Shown here: positions 17,924 to 27,159 of the stretch, one piece after another
Position numbering within the stretch: the stretch's first letter is position 1
Layout of the letters: every line of letters starts with the position of its first letter
The notes under the pieces: model-generated
Databases searched by the model: none
Told to the model about the DNA's origin: nothing
Seen by the model: only the letters and a program-made list of their open reading frames with translations
Assembly: GCA_029212925.1 (NCBI GenBank)
Contig: JARGOB010000010.1
Span: 1-64,000 of the forward strand
Direction of reading: 5' to 3'
Length of the DNA: 64,000 bases
Source of the DNA: Coxiellaceae bacterium
GTDB lineage: Bacteria > Pseudomonadota > Gammaproteobacteria > Coxiellales > Coxiellaceae
Program-made: the position numbers and the translations under genes

Positions 17924-18466
17924 ATGAGAGAGCAAAGGGTGCGTGATTTACGCTGTAAGCTGGGCTGTCTAATAATGGGTTCGGCAGTGATCGGTGTCGC
18001 TGTATTAGGTACTTTCTATAACAACCGGGTATGTGATGACGGTAATGAAATCATAAAGGGTGTGTTGCAGGGTAATACGTGCGTTATCGATGCGCAGCCT
18101 GGTAATGCAAATGAAACCGTAGTTCTCAATGCCGTAAAGGCTTGCTATGCAATTTGCGTCGGCATCTCAGCGAATAACATGTCCGCTATCGACGACAGAT
18201 TAATCGATTCCTCTGATCAGATGGACAGTTTGGTAAGTTCGAAAAAGGCATCATTTTATCATACGGGCATGGCAATCGATCTTATTATTGGTTTAGTTGG
18301 CTTTATTTGGGTTATGACGGCAGTTATTTGTGTTGATGATCTGGATGTGTATGAAGGTCTGGATGAGTATGATGGACCGCATGAGTATGATAGGCCGCAA
18401 GACCCTGAGCCACCGAGATATTCTGACCTTCATAGGCCGCTGCTTTCTGATATGTCACCCGTTTAA
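17924..18466 (+). CDS. Small two-pass membrane protein, tandem paralogue 1
   Basis: A 180-residue protein with a hydrophobic segment at residues about 16-34 and another at about 117-137. The extracytoplasmic loop has several Cys and a conserved QPGNANETVV box. The Asp/Glu/Pro-rich tail ends HRPLLSDMSPV. It is clearly paralogous to the next gene, which shares the loop box and the tail. GGGGTAGGTGA precedes the ATG. I know no family for it. The conserved tail on an otherwise diverged C-terminus suggests the tail is functional. Confidence 0.75.
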   Translation: MREQRVRDLRCKLGCLIMGSAVIGVAVLGTFYNNRVCDDGNEIIKGVLQGNTCVIDAQPGNANETVVLNAVKACYAICVGISANNMSAIDDRLIDSSDQMDSLVSSKKASFYHTGMAIDLIIGLVGFIWVMTAVICVDDLDVYEGLDEYDGPHEYDRPQDPEPPRYSDLHRPLLSDMSPV

Positions 18467-18550
18467 ACGCAAATAAATTAACATCTGTTGTATTCATCTG
18501 TTTCATCTAGTATAATAAAAACATATTAATATATAACTAGGGGTGATTAT

Positions 18551-19054
18551 ATGAGCTATAGGGTAAATAATCTTCATTTTAAGTTGGGTGTTTTGATGGT
18601 GGTAACGGGCGCAGTGAGTTTTGCTACGTTATTTCTTCTCTACCATAATCGTGCATGTGATTTAGACAATAATAATATCGGTGATGTTTTGGGGGAAAGC
18701 TTCCTTACTTGCAACGTGGGTTCACAGCCTGGCAATGCAAATGAAACCGTAGTCTTCAATGCAGCAAAAGCTTGCTATGCGGTTTGTGCAGGCATTTCAG
18801 CAGCGAGTATGTCAGCTGTCGAGGATAGATTAAGCGCTGCAGGTGATGAAATGAGTCGCCTGGTCAGTTCATCAACCACAACTATGTATAATTACTCCTC
18901 TATAGCCAGCGGAATGCTTTACGCTTTTGGTTTTGTTTGGGCACTTTCAGCAGCCGGTTGCTGCTATGGCCATGGGGATACAGACAATGAACATCAAACA
19001 TCAGCGATAGCTGAAAATCATAGGCCGCTGCTTTCTGATATCTCACCCGTTTAA
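18551..19054 (+). CDS. Small two-pass membrane protein, tandem paralogue 2
   Basis: A 167-residue paralogue of the preceding gene. It has the same order: short N-terminus, membrane segment at about 12-30, loop with QPGNANETVV and KACYAVCAGIS, second membrane segment near 118-137, and a terminal HRPLLSDISPV. The linker before the tail is shorter. AGGGGTGA precedes the ATG. The pair lies in the same direction with 84 bp between, so it arose by local duplication. Function unknown. Confidence 0.75.
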   Translation: MSYRVNNLHFKLGVLMVVTGAVSFATLFLLYHNRACDLDNNNIGDVLGESFLTCNVGSQPGNANETVVFNAAKACYAVCAGISAASMSAVEDRLSAAGDEMSRLVSSSTTTMYNYSSIASGMLYAFGFVWALSAAGCCYGHGDTDNEHQTSAIAENHRPLLSDISPV

Positions 19055-19119
19055 CGCTTTTACTTTACAAATTCTATGTCTTCTTTGATAATCCTTGCCG
19101 GGATTCAAAGGAGACATAT

Positions 19120-20292
19120 ATGAAGCAAACGAAGCTGGGCGATGTTCAATACGGCGATGTGTATTACTGTTTTGGCAAACCAAGGCCAGGTGGTCGAACA
19201 GGTCACGGGGCATTGGTTGTACTTAAGAAAGGTGTTGAGTTACCACCAGGTGAAGAATTGACACCGGACAGTATCATTCAACTGTTAGCAAGTAGCCAGG
19301 CTTATTTTTTTTCTATGTACCCGGACGTTACCCCTGATGTTATTGCTGGTTCAACTGTCGGTACAAAGCTGAAAACATCCTATAAGCCGGTTACGGTAAA
19401 TTCACTTGCCGATGATGTGACAATGCGTGGCCGTTCTGAGCAGCGCTTTGTAGCCGCATATATGCTATTGAAGCGAAAGAAGGCGCTACAAGCCTTAGCA
19501 AAAAAAGGGGATACGTGGGCACAAGCCGAGGCTGATAAAATACAGCCCGAATTTGAGAACGATACCACTGGAAATTTGGTCGCCAATATATCAGATGAAA
19601 CTCCGGCGAAGCGTGAAGAGTATGCTCAACTGGGTATGTTTGATACCCTCGTAAAATTGCCCGAGCATTTAGATGCAGCCAAAGTGGTGGCTTCGCTTGA
19701 AGCTACGCGAGAAAATGCACAATGGACAATGTTTGCATCTATTAATCGGATGCTTCGTGAGCATCATTTACCGCTACAAAATGCAGATGCCGAAAATTGC
19801 TGTACCGCGATTCAAAAGGGAATTAAGGCCGGCGGGATTGATGTGACACCGTCTTATAAACACAAACCTTTTTCTGCGACGACAGAAATTGTCTTGTGGG
19901 CAAGTCTGTTTACGTGGATTATAAGCAAACCCGATACTGTTTTTTCTAAGGATTTAAATCCAGCAAAGCTATTATTATTATTACCTCTGGCGCTTGCTGC
20001 AACGCGTTTTGTGTCATCGATGAAAAATGCGCACGCTTTCTACCGTGATGTATGCTTAATGACCAAGGATCCTAGCCGCGTTGGGTTACAACAGAAGTTG
20101 TTTTTAGGCACCGCTATACCTTTAGTTAATGCAGTTGCCTGTTTGCTTACACCTAATGCCTGGTCTACGATTATTGCCAGTCCCATTACGTTACTGACTG
20201 AACTGAAAAAACTTGATGGTGCTGAGGTGTTGAGTGTTAATAAAACTGCAGTGCAAGAAAGTAGTCAATCAACGCCTACATGTGCCATATAA
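19120..20292 (+). CDS. Orphan protein with possible permuted NlpC/LRAT-like cysteine hydrolase, membrane-anchored
   Basis: A 390-residue protein without a clear homologue. The N-terminus (LGDVQYGDVYYCFGK, then GRTGHGALVV with H29) resembles the GDxxxxxxxGHxAL strand of permuted NlpC/P60 or LRAT-like enzymes. Later, ENCCTAIQKGIKAGG (C227/C228) resembles their catalytic Cys helix. Hydrophobic segments at about 252-270, 285-302 and 331-350 may anchor the C-terminus. AAAGGAGA precedes the ATG. The His-before-Cys order is seen; the fold and activity are inferred. It follows the two membrane paralogues but has its own ribosome site. Confidence 0.65.
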   Translation: MKQTKLGDVQYGDVYYCFGKPRPGGRTGHGALVVLKKGVELPPGEELTPDSIIQLLASSQAYFFSMYPDVTPDVIAGSTVGTKLKTSYKPVTVNSLADDVTMRGRSEQRFVAAYMLLKRKKALQALAKKGDTWAQAEADKIQPEFENDTTGNLVANISDETPAKREEYAQLGMFDTLVKLPEHLDAAKVVASLEATRENAQWTMFASINRMLREHHLPLQNADAENCCTAIQKGIKAGGIDVTPSYKHKPFSATTEIVLWASLFTWIISKPDTVFSKDLNPAKLLLLLPLALAATRFVSSMKNAHAFYRDVCLMTKDPSRVGLQQKLFLGTAIPLVNAVACLLTPNAWSTIIASPITLLTELKKLDGAEVLSVNKTAVQESSQSTPTCAI

Positions 20293-20311
20293 TGATGCTG
20301 TAAAGTGTTTG

Positions 20312-20334
20312 CAGGCAGCGACAACAGCTGCCTG
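20312..20334 (+). terminator. Hairpin after the 390-aa gene
   Basis: CAGGCAGC and GCTGCCTG form a perfect 8-bp stem with a 7-nt loop, 20 nt after the stop codon. No strong T-run follows, so termination would be weak. Confidence 0.45.
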
Positions 20335-20518
20335 TAATATGTTCAAATTGTGCGGTGTTTTTTACGAAATGACGTAGATGTATTTTATCTGACTCATTTA
20401 GCTAATCTATATCAAGTGTTTTATCTAATTTGCTGTAATATTATGATATTCCATTGACATCACACCCCAACGGATTTAAATTCACTTCTTTTTCTATTCG
20501 ACGGAAGAGTTTTATTAT

Positions 20519-21427
20519 ATGAAGACATTTCGAACAGCACTGCGCATATTCTTTTTAGCAACGGCCTCTTTTTTGTTAGTGGGTTGCAAGCACATGTCGT
20601 TGTTAGATCCACAGGGCAGGATTGCGCAAGCGGAGATGCGGTTATTGGTAGATGCAGTGATCCTCATGCTGATTGTTGTAATACCAGTAATAATAATGAC
20701 ATTATGCATATCATGGCGCTATCGTGCTTCAAATGCGAAAGCAGATTACCGACCTAACTGGGCTCATAGCAACAAAATTGAAGCCGTGTGTTGGGGCGTA
20801 CCCATTGTCATTATTGCTATTCTAGCGGTGATGACATGGGTGAGTACGCATGCTTTAGACCCTTACAAGCCAATTGAGATAGAAGGTAAAAAGCCCGTTG
20901 TTATTCAGGTCGTGGCATTGGATTGGCGTTGGCTGTTTATTTATCCAGAGCAAAAAATTGCCACAGTGAATTATTTCCATATTCCAGTGAATACACCTAT
21001 CGCGCTAAATATTAGCGCGGATGCTCCGATGAACTCAATTGAGATTCCTCGCTTAGCAGGTCAAATCTATGCCATGCCAGCGATGAAAACACAGTTACAT
21101 TTGGACGCATTTAATGCCGGCGTATATAAAGGATTTTCTGCGAATTACAGCGGCGACGGTTTTGCGGGTATGAAATTTGACGTGACTGCTGAGTCAACGG
21201 ATTCATTTAATCAGTGGGTGTCAAAAGTTAAACAATCGAGTAACAACTTAAGTTTGGCGCGTTATAAAAAGTTAGCCAAGAAAAATACGGATACTAAGAC
21301 AATGTCATTTTCATCGGTTGAAGATCGTTTGTTCAATTATATTATTGTGCAATACATGGTTCCCAACGGCAAAAAGATGAATACGATGTCGGTTCCATAC
21401 ATGTTTAAAAATAGTAACCAAAGGTAG
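20519..21427 (+). CDS. cyoA: Cytochrome bo3 ubiquinol oxidase subunit II
   Basis: Lipoprotein subunit of the proton-pumping quinol oxidase. The signal peptide ends in lipobox LLVGC with Cys23. Two membrane helices (about 38-62 and 85-103) precede a periplasmic cupredoxin-like domain containing [18 protein letters not shown]. As in other quinol oxidases, the CuA ligand set is missing. It is first in a cyoABCD operon. GGAAG precedes the ATG. The 225-bp gap before it should contain the promoter; I see no confident regulator site there. Confidence 0.95.
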   Translation: MKTFRTALRIFFLATASFLLVGCKHMSLLDPQGRIAQAEMRLLVDAVILMLIVVIPVIIMTLCISWRYRASNAKADYRPNWAHSNKIEAVCWGVPIVIIAILAVMTWVSTHALDPYKPIEIEGKKPVVIQVVALDWRWLFIYPEQKIATVNYFHIPVNTPIALNISADAPMNSIEIPRLAGQIYAMPAMKTQLHLDAFNAGVYKGFSANYSGDGFAGMKFDVTAESTDSFNQWVSKVKQSSNNLSLARYKKLAKKNTDTKTMSFSSVEDRLFNYIIVQYMVPNGKKMNTMSVPYMFKNSNQR

Positions 21428-21440
21428 TAGAGAAGCCATT

Positions 21441-23426
21441 ATGTTAGATCATTTTTTATTTGGAAAATTAACGTGGAGTGCATTCGCATTCGATATTCCA
21501 CTCGTGCGATACACCAATATCAGCATCATTGTATTGGCGGTATTAGTCGTTTTGGGGGTCACTTACTTTAAAAAGTGGAGTTACTTGTGGAATGAGTGGT
21601 TTACTACGGTTGATCACAAAAAAATTGGTATCATGTATATCATTTTAGCTATTGTGATGCTGTTACGTGGTTTTGCTGATGCCGTGCTAATGCGTACGCA
21701 GCAAATGATGGCGGTAGGTGTGTCGCATGGCTTTTTGTCAGCAGAGCATTTCAGCCAAATTTTTTCGGCACACGGTACGATCATGATCTTCTTTATGGCC
21801 ATGCCATTTATGTTTGGTTTAATCAATGTTGCGCTGCCATTACAAATTGGTGCTCGTGATGTGGCCTTTCCTTACTTAAACTCTTTGAGTTTATGGTTAA
21901 CTGTTTTCTCAGCGGGTTTGATTATGTTGTCACTGATTATTGGTGACTTCTCTCACACCGGTTGGTTAGCTTATCCACCGTTATCAGGCATTAAATACAG
22001 CCCAGGTGTCGGTGTTGATTATTATATTTGGGCGGTGCAGATATCGGGGATAGGCAGTTTGCTTTCCGGGGTTAACTTTACCACTACTATTATAAAGTTA
22101 CGTGCACCCGGCATGACCATGATGAAGTTACCTATTTTCGCTTGGACTGCTTTATGTGCAATGATATTGGTGATGTTGGCTTTCCCAATTTTAACAGTGA
22201 CTTTGGGTCTGTTAACACTTGATCGTGTGATGGGTATGCACTTCTTTACTATCGCAGCCGGCGGTAATTTGATGATGTATATCAACTTGATTTGGGCATG
22301 GGGACATCCTGAGGTATATATCCTTATCTTGCCAGCTTTCGGTATTTATTCTGAAGTGGTGGCAACCTTCTGTAAGAAGCGCTTATTTGGTTATGCCACT
22401 ATGGTAGGTGCAACAGCTGCTATTACCTTCCTGTCATTTGTGGTGTGGTTGCATCACTTCTTTACGATGGGTTCCAGCGCGAATGTGAATGCTTTCTTTG
22501 GTATCACCACAATGATTATCGCGATACCGACCGGTGTAAAAATCTTTAACTGGTTATTTACCATGTACAAAGGCCGCGTCGAGTTTTCATCGCCGATGAT
22601 CTGGACGATTGGTTTTATTATTACCTTTGTGATTGGTGGTATGACAGGTGTGCTGCTTGCAGTTCCGCCAGCTGACTTCCAGTTACATAATAGCGTGTTC
22701 TTGGTTGCTCACTTCCATAATGCCATCATCGGTGGTGTGGTGTTTGGTTACTTAGCGGGCATGACTTACTGGTTCCCAAAAATGTTTGGCTTTAAGTTAA
22801 ATGAAGTACTGGGTAAAGCGTCGGCATTCTGTTGGATTATAGGTTTCTTCGTTGCTTTTATGCCGTTGTATTTGGTTGGCTTGAAGGGGATGACCCGTCG
22901 TTTATACCATTACACTGATTACAGCTGGCACCCATACTTAGTGATTGCCGCAATTGGCGCGGCTATTATTGCTGCGGGTATCTTGTTTACTGTGCTTCAG
23001 TTAGTGGTGAGTGTGATTAACCGTAATAAGCCAGCTTATAAAGACACCACCGGTGATCCATGGGGTGGCCGTACATTGGAATGGTCTATTCCTTCACCAG
23101 CACCGTTTTATAATTTTGCACATATTCCTCATGTGGATTCAATCGATCAGTTTTGGGAAGATAAGCAGAAGAAAAAAGACGGGGTGAGTGCTCCAGTGAA
23201 ACCGTATGAAGATATTCATATGCCATGCAATACCGGTGTTGGCTTTATCATTGCGTTATTTGCTGCATTGTTTGGCTTTGCCATGATTTGGCATATTGTA
23301 TGGATGGGCTTCCTTGGCGTAATTGGCATAATCTTCACACTGATTGTTAGGTCATTTGATATGAATACTGAATATTACGTAAAAGCTAGCGAAGTGGCTA
23401 AAATAGAACAAGCGGGGGCTGCATAA
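21441..23426 (+). CDS. cyoB: Cytochrome bo3 ubiquinol oxidase subunit I
   Basis: Catalytic heme-copper subunit reducing oxygen to water and pumping protons. It has the [11 protein letters not shown] CuB/cross-linked His-Tyr motif, the WLHHFFTMG histidine pair and the [10 protein letters not shown] heme-ligand region. The 661-residue length and about 15 membrane helices match CyoB. It lies 13 bp after cyoA and its stop overlaps the cyoC start by one base. Confidence 0.97.
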   Translation: MLDHFLFGKLTWSAFAFDIPLVRYTNISIIVLAVLVVLGVTYFKKWSYLWNEWFTTVDHKKIGIMYIILAIVMLLRGFADAVLMRTQQMMAVGVSHGFLSAEHFSQIFSAHGTIMIFFMAMPFMFGLINVALPLQIGARDVAFPYLNSLSLWLTVFSAGLIMLSLIIGDFSHTGWLAYPPLSGIKYSPGVGVDYYIWAVQISGIGSLLSGVNFTTTIIKLRAPGMTMMKLPIFAWTALCAMILVMLAFPILTVTLGLLTLDRVMGMHFFTIAAGGNLMMYINLIWAWGHPEVYILILPAFGIYSEVVATFCKKRLFGYATMVGATAAITFLSFVVWLHHFFTMGSSANVNAFFGITTMIIAIPTGVKIFNWLFTMYKGRVEFSSPMIWTIGFIITFVIGGMTGVLLAVPPADFQLHNSVFLVAHFHNAIIGGVVFGYLAGMTYWFPKMFGFKLNEVLGKASAFCWIIGFFVAFMPLYLVGLKGMTRRLYHYTDYSWHPYLVIAAIGAAIIAAGILFTVLQLVVSVINRNKPAYKDTTGDPWGGRTLEWSIPSPAPFYNFAHIPHVDSIDQFWEDKQKKKDGVSAPVKPYEDIHMPCNTGVGFIIALFAALFGFAMIWHIVWMGFLGVIGIIFTLIVRSFDMNTEYYVKASEVAKIEQAGAA

Positions 23427-24016
23427 TGAGTACTGAACCATTAGCACTTGAGAGTACAAACGCTGAATCTGTCGATGTGTTTGGCTTTTGGATGTATATC
23501 ATGACGGATTGTATTTTATTCGCGTCATTATTTGCAGCCTTTGCTGTATTGCATAACAATACATTTGGCGGGCCTTCACTGAAGCAGTTAGTCAGTTTGC
23601 CCTATGTTTTTGTTGAAAGCATGTTCTTACTGTTTAGTAACTTAACCTATGGTATGGCCCTTTTGCGCCTTTATAACAAGAAGACTAAAAAAATGGTTTT
23701 CTGGTTGATTTTATCAATGATTTTAGGTGCTGGCTTTTTAGGTATGGAACTTTACGAATTTGCTGACTTAGTTCATGAGGGGCATTCATGGCAGAGCAGT
23801 GCAGGCATGTCGTCGTTCTTCACATTGGTGGGTACACACGGACTGCATGTGTTCTTTGGTTTGCTGTGGATGATTATTTTGACGATCCAGTTGGCAACCT
23901 TTGGCACAAATTCACACATGAGACGCCGTTTTACTTACCTTGGTTTGTTCTGGAACTTCTTAGATATCGTTTGGATTTTTGTATTTACTATCGTTTACTT
24001 AATGGGGGCAATCTAA
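23426..24016 (+). CDS. cyoC: Cytochrome bo3 ubiquinol oxidase subunit III
   Basis: Five-helix subunit III of the quinol oxidase. The FGFWMYIMTDCILFASLFA opening and the GTHGLHVFFGLLWM block are diagnostic. It has 196 residues. The start overlaps the cyoB stop (TAATG). It is followed one base later by cyoD. Confidence 0.95.
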   Translation: MSTEPLALESTNAESVDVFGFWMYIMTDCILFASLFAAFAVLHNNTFGGPSLKQLVSLPYVFVESMFLLFSNLTYGMALLRLYNKKTKKMVFWLILSMILGAGFLGMELYEFADLVHEGHSWQSSAGMSSFFTLVGTHGLHVFFGLLWMIILTIQLATFGTNSHMRRRFTYLGLFWNFLDIVWIFVFTIVYLMGAI

Positions 24017-24017
24017 C

Positions 24018-24359
24018 ATGAGTGATCACGATCATGCCGTTAGCACGGTACCAACAGGAACAGGCCGTAAGACCTTTACTGCTTATATCGTTGGCTTTTT
24101 GGGCTCTTTGTTTCTAACCATTCTGGCGTTTTATGCTGTTGGTAATCGTATTCTTAGTGATACCGGCTTGTATGTGCTCGTTAGTGTTTTAGCTGTTGTG
24201 CAGTTATACGTGCAGGTAATATTCTTCTTGCGGGTAAATGCGAGCAGACAAGCGAGACTAAACCTGGTGTCATTCATATTCACCATTATCATTATTGGCG
24301 TGCTATTAGCCGGTAGTATATGGATTATGCACAGTCTTAATGTCAATATGATGCGTTAA
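24018..24359 (+). CDS. cyoD: Cytochrome bo3 ubiquinol oxidase subunit IV
   Basis: Small three-helix assembly subunit of the quinol oxidase, 113 residues, with the expected YIVGFLGSLFLTILAF first helix and a VQLYVQVIFFLRV second helix. It is the last cyo gene here. The heme O synthase gene cyoE, often next, is not present in this window. Confidence 0.93.
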   Translation: MSDHDHAVSTVPTGTGRKTFTAYIVGFLGSLFLTILAFYAVGNRILSDTGLYVLVSVLAVVQLYVQVIFFLRVNASRQARLNLVSFIFTIIIIGVLLAGSIWIMHSLNVNMMR

Positions 24360-24366
24360 TTTACGC

Positions 24367-24407
24367 AGAGAGGTTACATCATGAAATTATTAGTTCGTAA
24401 CCTCTCT
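24367..24407 (+). promoter_or_regulatory. Hairpin sequestering the ribosome binding site of the RRM gene
   Basis: AGAGAGGTTAC (24367-24377) pairs perfectly with GTAACCTCTCT (24397-24407) to give an 11-bp stem. The 19-nt loop contains the ATG at 24381. The Shine-Dalgarno AGAGAGG is entirely in the stem. No T-run follows, so it is not a terminator. It could act as an RNA thermosensor or an autoregulatory protein-binding site; this is inferred from structure. Confidence 0.6.
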
Positions 24408-24638
24408 CGAGATACGACAGAAGCAGCAGTAAAAGCCTTATTTGAATCCTGCGGTGCAGTCCAGTCCTGTAACCTTGTTATGGATGAAAAAGCCGGTAGG
24501 TCCAAAGGGTTTGGCTTTGTTGAAATGCCGAAAGCGGCTGAGGCGAAGGCGGCGATTAAAAAGTTAAATGCCACAGAGCTGGATGGTTGTAAAATTCGCG
24601 TTAAGAAGGCGGTTTCGAAACCGACGGCAAAGGACTAG
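24381..24638 (+). CDS. Small RRM-domain RNA-binding protein
   Basis: An 85-residue single RNA recognition motif. RNP2 is LLVRNLS at residues 3-9 and RNP1 is KGFGFVEM near residues 43-50; a short Lys-rich tail follows. It is like the single-RRM proteins of cyanobacteria and many proteobacteria that bind RNA, often under cold or stress control. It starts 21 bp after cyoD. Its ribosome binding site is held in an 11-bp hairpin whose right arm lies in the RNP2 codons. Its last 38 bp overlap the convergent 820-residue gene. Confidence 0.93.
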   Translation: MKLLVRNLSRDTTEAAVKALFESCGAVQSCNLVMDEKAGRSKGFGFVEMPKAAEAKAAIKKLNATELDGCKIRVKKAVSKPTAKD

Positions 24639-27063
24639 CCTCATCAGCACGATCATCCGATATACCACTGGCGGTGCTAGTCGGTGATGGATGTTTGAAT
24701 AAGGTGTCGGGTAGTCGGCGAGACGGTGCGTCAGATTCTTTAGCATCATAAAAACTATTCCAACCAAAGCTGCGTCGTTTAAAATTGGTAAGTGCGGTGA
24801 CTAAATAGCCTTGTTTGAAATCACTTTGTGTAGTTGATGCTGCATCAATTTCTATATCAGTTGTTGTTCCCACTACTGTCACAGTGCCGTCTTCAGTGGA
24901 ACTGATCAGCTTTTCGATACGCTGACCGCTTGTTTCGCCTGCAGTCAATTCGCTATCAAACGGATGAAAGAATTTACCCAGTTGGTTGATGGTATCTTTA
25001 TGTAAATCTTCACACTTTACTACCGCTATATCTTCTCTAAGCAGGTCGATAAGTTGCGTGATATTATCTAATACCATTGCTTCTGGGCGAACTACCTGGC
25101 TTAACTTGGCGAATAGGGTAAGTCGAGTGGCAGGATTTTTGATAGCAACTAACAAATCAAAGTAAATATCTGGGTCGATGATGTCCAATGGATATAGATC
25201 TGCGTCGCCCATCGGGCAATAAATGTCGGTTTGTTGTAATTGTTTGGCATCCATATGATCTAGCAGTTGGCCTACTGCATCTAGATTAAGTATCCCGCCT
25301 TTTTTATAATGCTGAACAGCATGAAATATGAATTTGGCAATTACCGCTCCGGCTTGCTTTGGTTTACCATGTTGTACAATAGGCAGTGCAAAGGCAAGAC
25401 ACGCTTCGGGATAATAATAAATCAAGTCAGATCCAGCGTGCAAAGCGATATTTATATAGCTGTCTACCAATGTTTTAAGTGAACCAGGTTCGGCACTAAA
25501 GTGGTGACACAGAGCCATTTGAAAACGACCTAAGATGTCATCGTGTTCAGGTGACTGAGTTAACTTAAACAGAAATTGCCAATAAAAATAATCATTGGTT
25601 TGTGGTTCTTGCTTAATGGGGAGGTTGAGCAGAAAGAATGTTAGATTGATTGCTGAGCTATCTGGGTTAATTCCGCACGCATTTGTTTCAGGCCAGTACC
25701 CCCTGAAATATTCATACTCCGCATCATCTATCGAGGGGTAAATGTCTCTATAGTGTGTGTGAACTATGGTTGGCAGCTGTTCTGCTTTTGGGTAGTGTTT
25801 ATCATCAAAGCAATGATTTAGGGCATGACTAATGTTATCTGCTTGAATACGCTGGCTAATAAAGTGCAGTAGCCTTGGGTTTTGTAATAAAGTGGCTTTT
25901 AGTACATCTTCCAATAAATGGGGCTGCTCTCTTAGGTCGAAATTAACTACGCGCTTAAAGTGATCAATGCTGCAAGTGAGTGCAATGTAGTACAGAGCGC
26001 TGAAGCTCGTGCTGGCGGGTGAGCCATGTATGTCTTTTACGCCTAACCAAGCAATGCGTTCTTGTTGTGGCAGCACACCAAGAAGCTTTACAAAATAATC
26101 TATGGCTTCAGCATAACGAGGCATAGTGTTACTGGTGTTAAAACACAGCTTTGCAAATTCTATGAAAATACATGTATAAGTGCTTCCAGGATATGCAATT
26201 TGTATTGTGCATTGTTGCAAAAAAAACAGCGATAGATCATCTGTTGCTTGTTTTTGAGAATAGCGGGAACCAAGCAAAAAACTGGCAATGTTCTGCAACC
26301 CGGTATATTTAATGCGTCTTGTTGGTCTGTGTTCAGGTGCTACGCGATCTAAGTGCGTATTCATAGCCAAAAAAGTATACAAGGACTGGAGCTCAGAATG
26401 CTGCTGTAGTCTGTGGTCGATGAGCAATTGAATAAATTTAAATGCTTCACTACGACTATACATTTGCCAATATCCGATATCATGTTTTGCACCAAATAAT
26501 AAATTAGGAAGATCATATTGCACAGCATTGAATTTTGCAGTCAGCTGTGATGCGACAATAGCTGGGGCAAATGGGGTTTGCAGGTCGGCAGCTAAATGAC
26601 TGATGTTGTTAGCGAGCCACGTTAGTGCTTTGCCGGCGGGTGCACTGTAAGGAATGATTATATTCCAGCCGAATACACCGCTAATTTTTTGGTGTATGTC
26701 AGGTGCTGCTCTAAGGTCGTCTAATGATATGATTTTATAACTCGGGATAACATTTTTTTGTTTTAATGCGTGTAATAACTTGTCGAATTCAGTCATGACC
26801 AATGATGTAAGTCTGTGATCAATTGCTCCGTTTTCTATAAATGCAAAACCTGTCATTTCACCGTAGGCATAAAGCTTGATTTTATGCCATTTTTTGGCAG
26901 CGGAAATGATTTTATCTGCGTCCGGTTTTGAGACCTCTGTGGCAAGCGGTTCTGCTAATGCTGGTGCATCATCATGAAAGGAATCAATGATGGCTTGTTG
27001 TTCGTCAGGGGCTTTAGCTTCTGGCATGGCGGCGGGTGGCGCTTGCTCATTGTTTTTTCGCAT
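24601..27063 (-). CDS. Large orphan protein, tandem paralogue A (820 aa)
   Basis: No known family. It is paralogous to the next upstream gene along its whole length. The strongest shared parts are an N-terminal MPEAK/DEQQAIID box, a central ERIAWLGV region, and a near-identical C-terminal block (CEDLHKDTINQLGKFFHPFD and NFKRRSFGWNSF). It is largely helical, with no signal peptide or membrane helix. The Ser/Pro-rich tail is encoded in a 38-bp convergent overlap with the RRM gene. Large size, restricted look and local duplication fit an effector family, but no secretion evidence is visible. Confidence 0.75.
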   Translation of the reverse strand: MRKNNEQAPPAAMPEAKAPDEQQAIIDSFHDDAPALAEPLATEVSKPDADKIISAAKKWHKIKLYAYGEMTGFAFIENGAIDHRLTSLVMTEFDKLLHALKQKNVIPSYKIISLDDLRAAPDIHQKISGVFGWNIIIPYSAPAGKALTWLANNISHLAADLQTPFAPAIVASQLTAKFNAVQYDLPNLLFGAKHDIGYWQMYSRSEAFKFIQLLIDHRLQQHSELQSLYTFLAMNTHLDRVAPEHRPTRRIKYTGLQNIASFLLGSRYSQKQATDDLSLFFLQQCTIQIAYPGSTYTCIFIEFAKLCFNTSNTMPRYAEAIDYFVKLLGVLPQQERIAWLGVKDIHGSPASTSFSALYYIALTCSIDHFKRVVNFDLREQPHLLEDVLKATLLQNPRLLHFISQRIQADNISHALNHCFDDKHYPKAEQLPTIVHTHYRDIYPSIDDAEYEYFRGYWPETNACGINPDSSAINLTFFLLNLPIKQEPQTNDYFYWQFLFKLTQSPEHDDILGRFQMALCHHFSAEPGSLKTLVDSYINIALHAGSDLIYYYPEACLAFALPIVQHGKPKQAGAVIAKFIFHAVQHYKKGGILNLDAVGQLLDHMDAKQLQQTDIYCPMGDADLYPLDIIDPDIYFDLLVAIKNPATRLTLFAKLSQVVRPEAMVLDNITQLIDLLREDIAVVKCEDLHKDTINQLGKFFHPFDSELTAGETSGQRIEKLISSTEDGTVTVVGTTTDIEIDAASTTQSDFKQGYLVTALTNFKRRSFGWNSFYDAKESDAPSRRLPDTLFKHPSPTSTASGISDDRADEASPLPSVSKPPS

Positions 27064-27159
27064 GTTGCTACCTATATCTGTAAGGTATAAGTATTATGCA
27101 TCCCATCCCTTAAGGTATTATTAGTGAGACAGTAATTTCAAAGGAAAGCTGCTATTGGT

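Noticed and set aside
24360-24640. Looking for cyoE after cyoD
   Set aside because: The next gene is a single RRM protein; heme O synthase must lie elsewhere in the genome.
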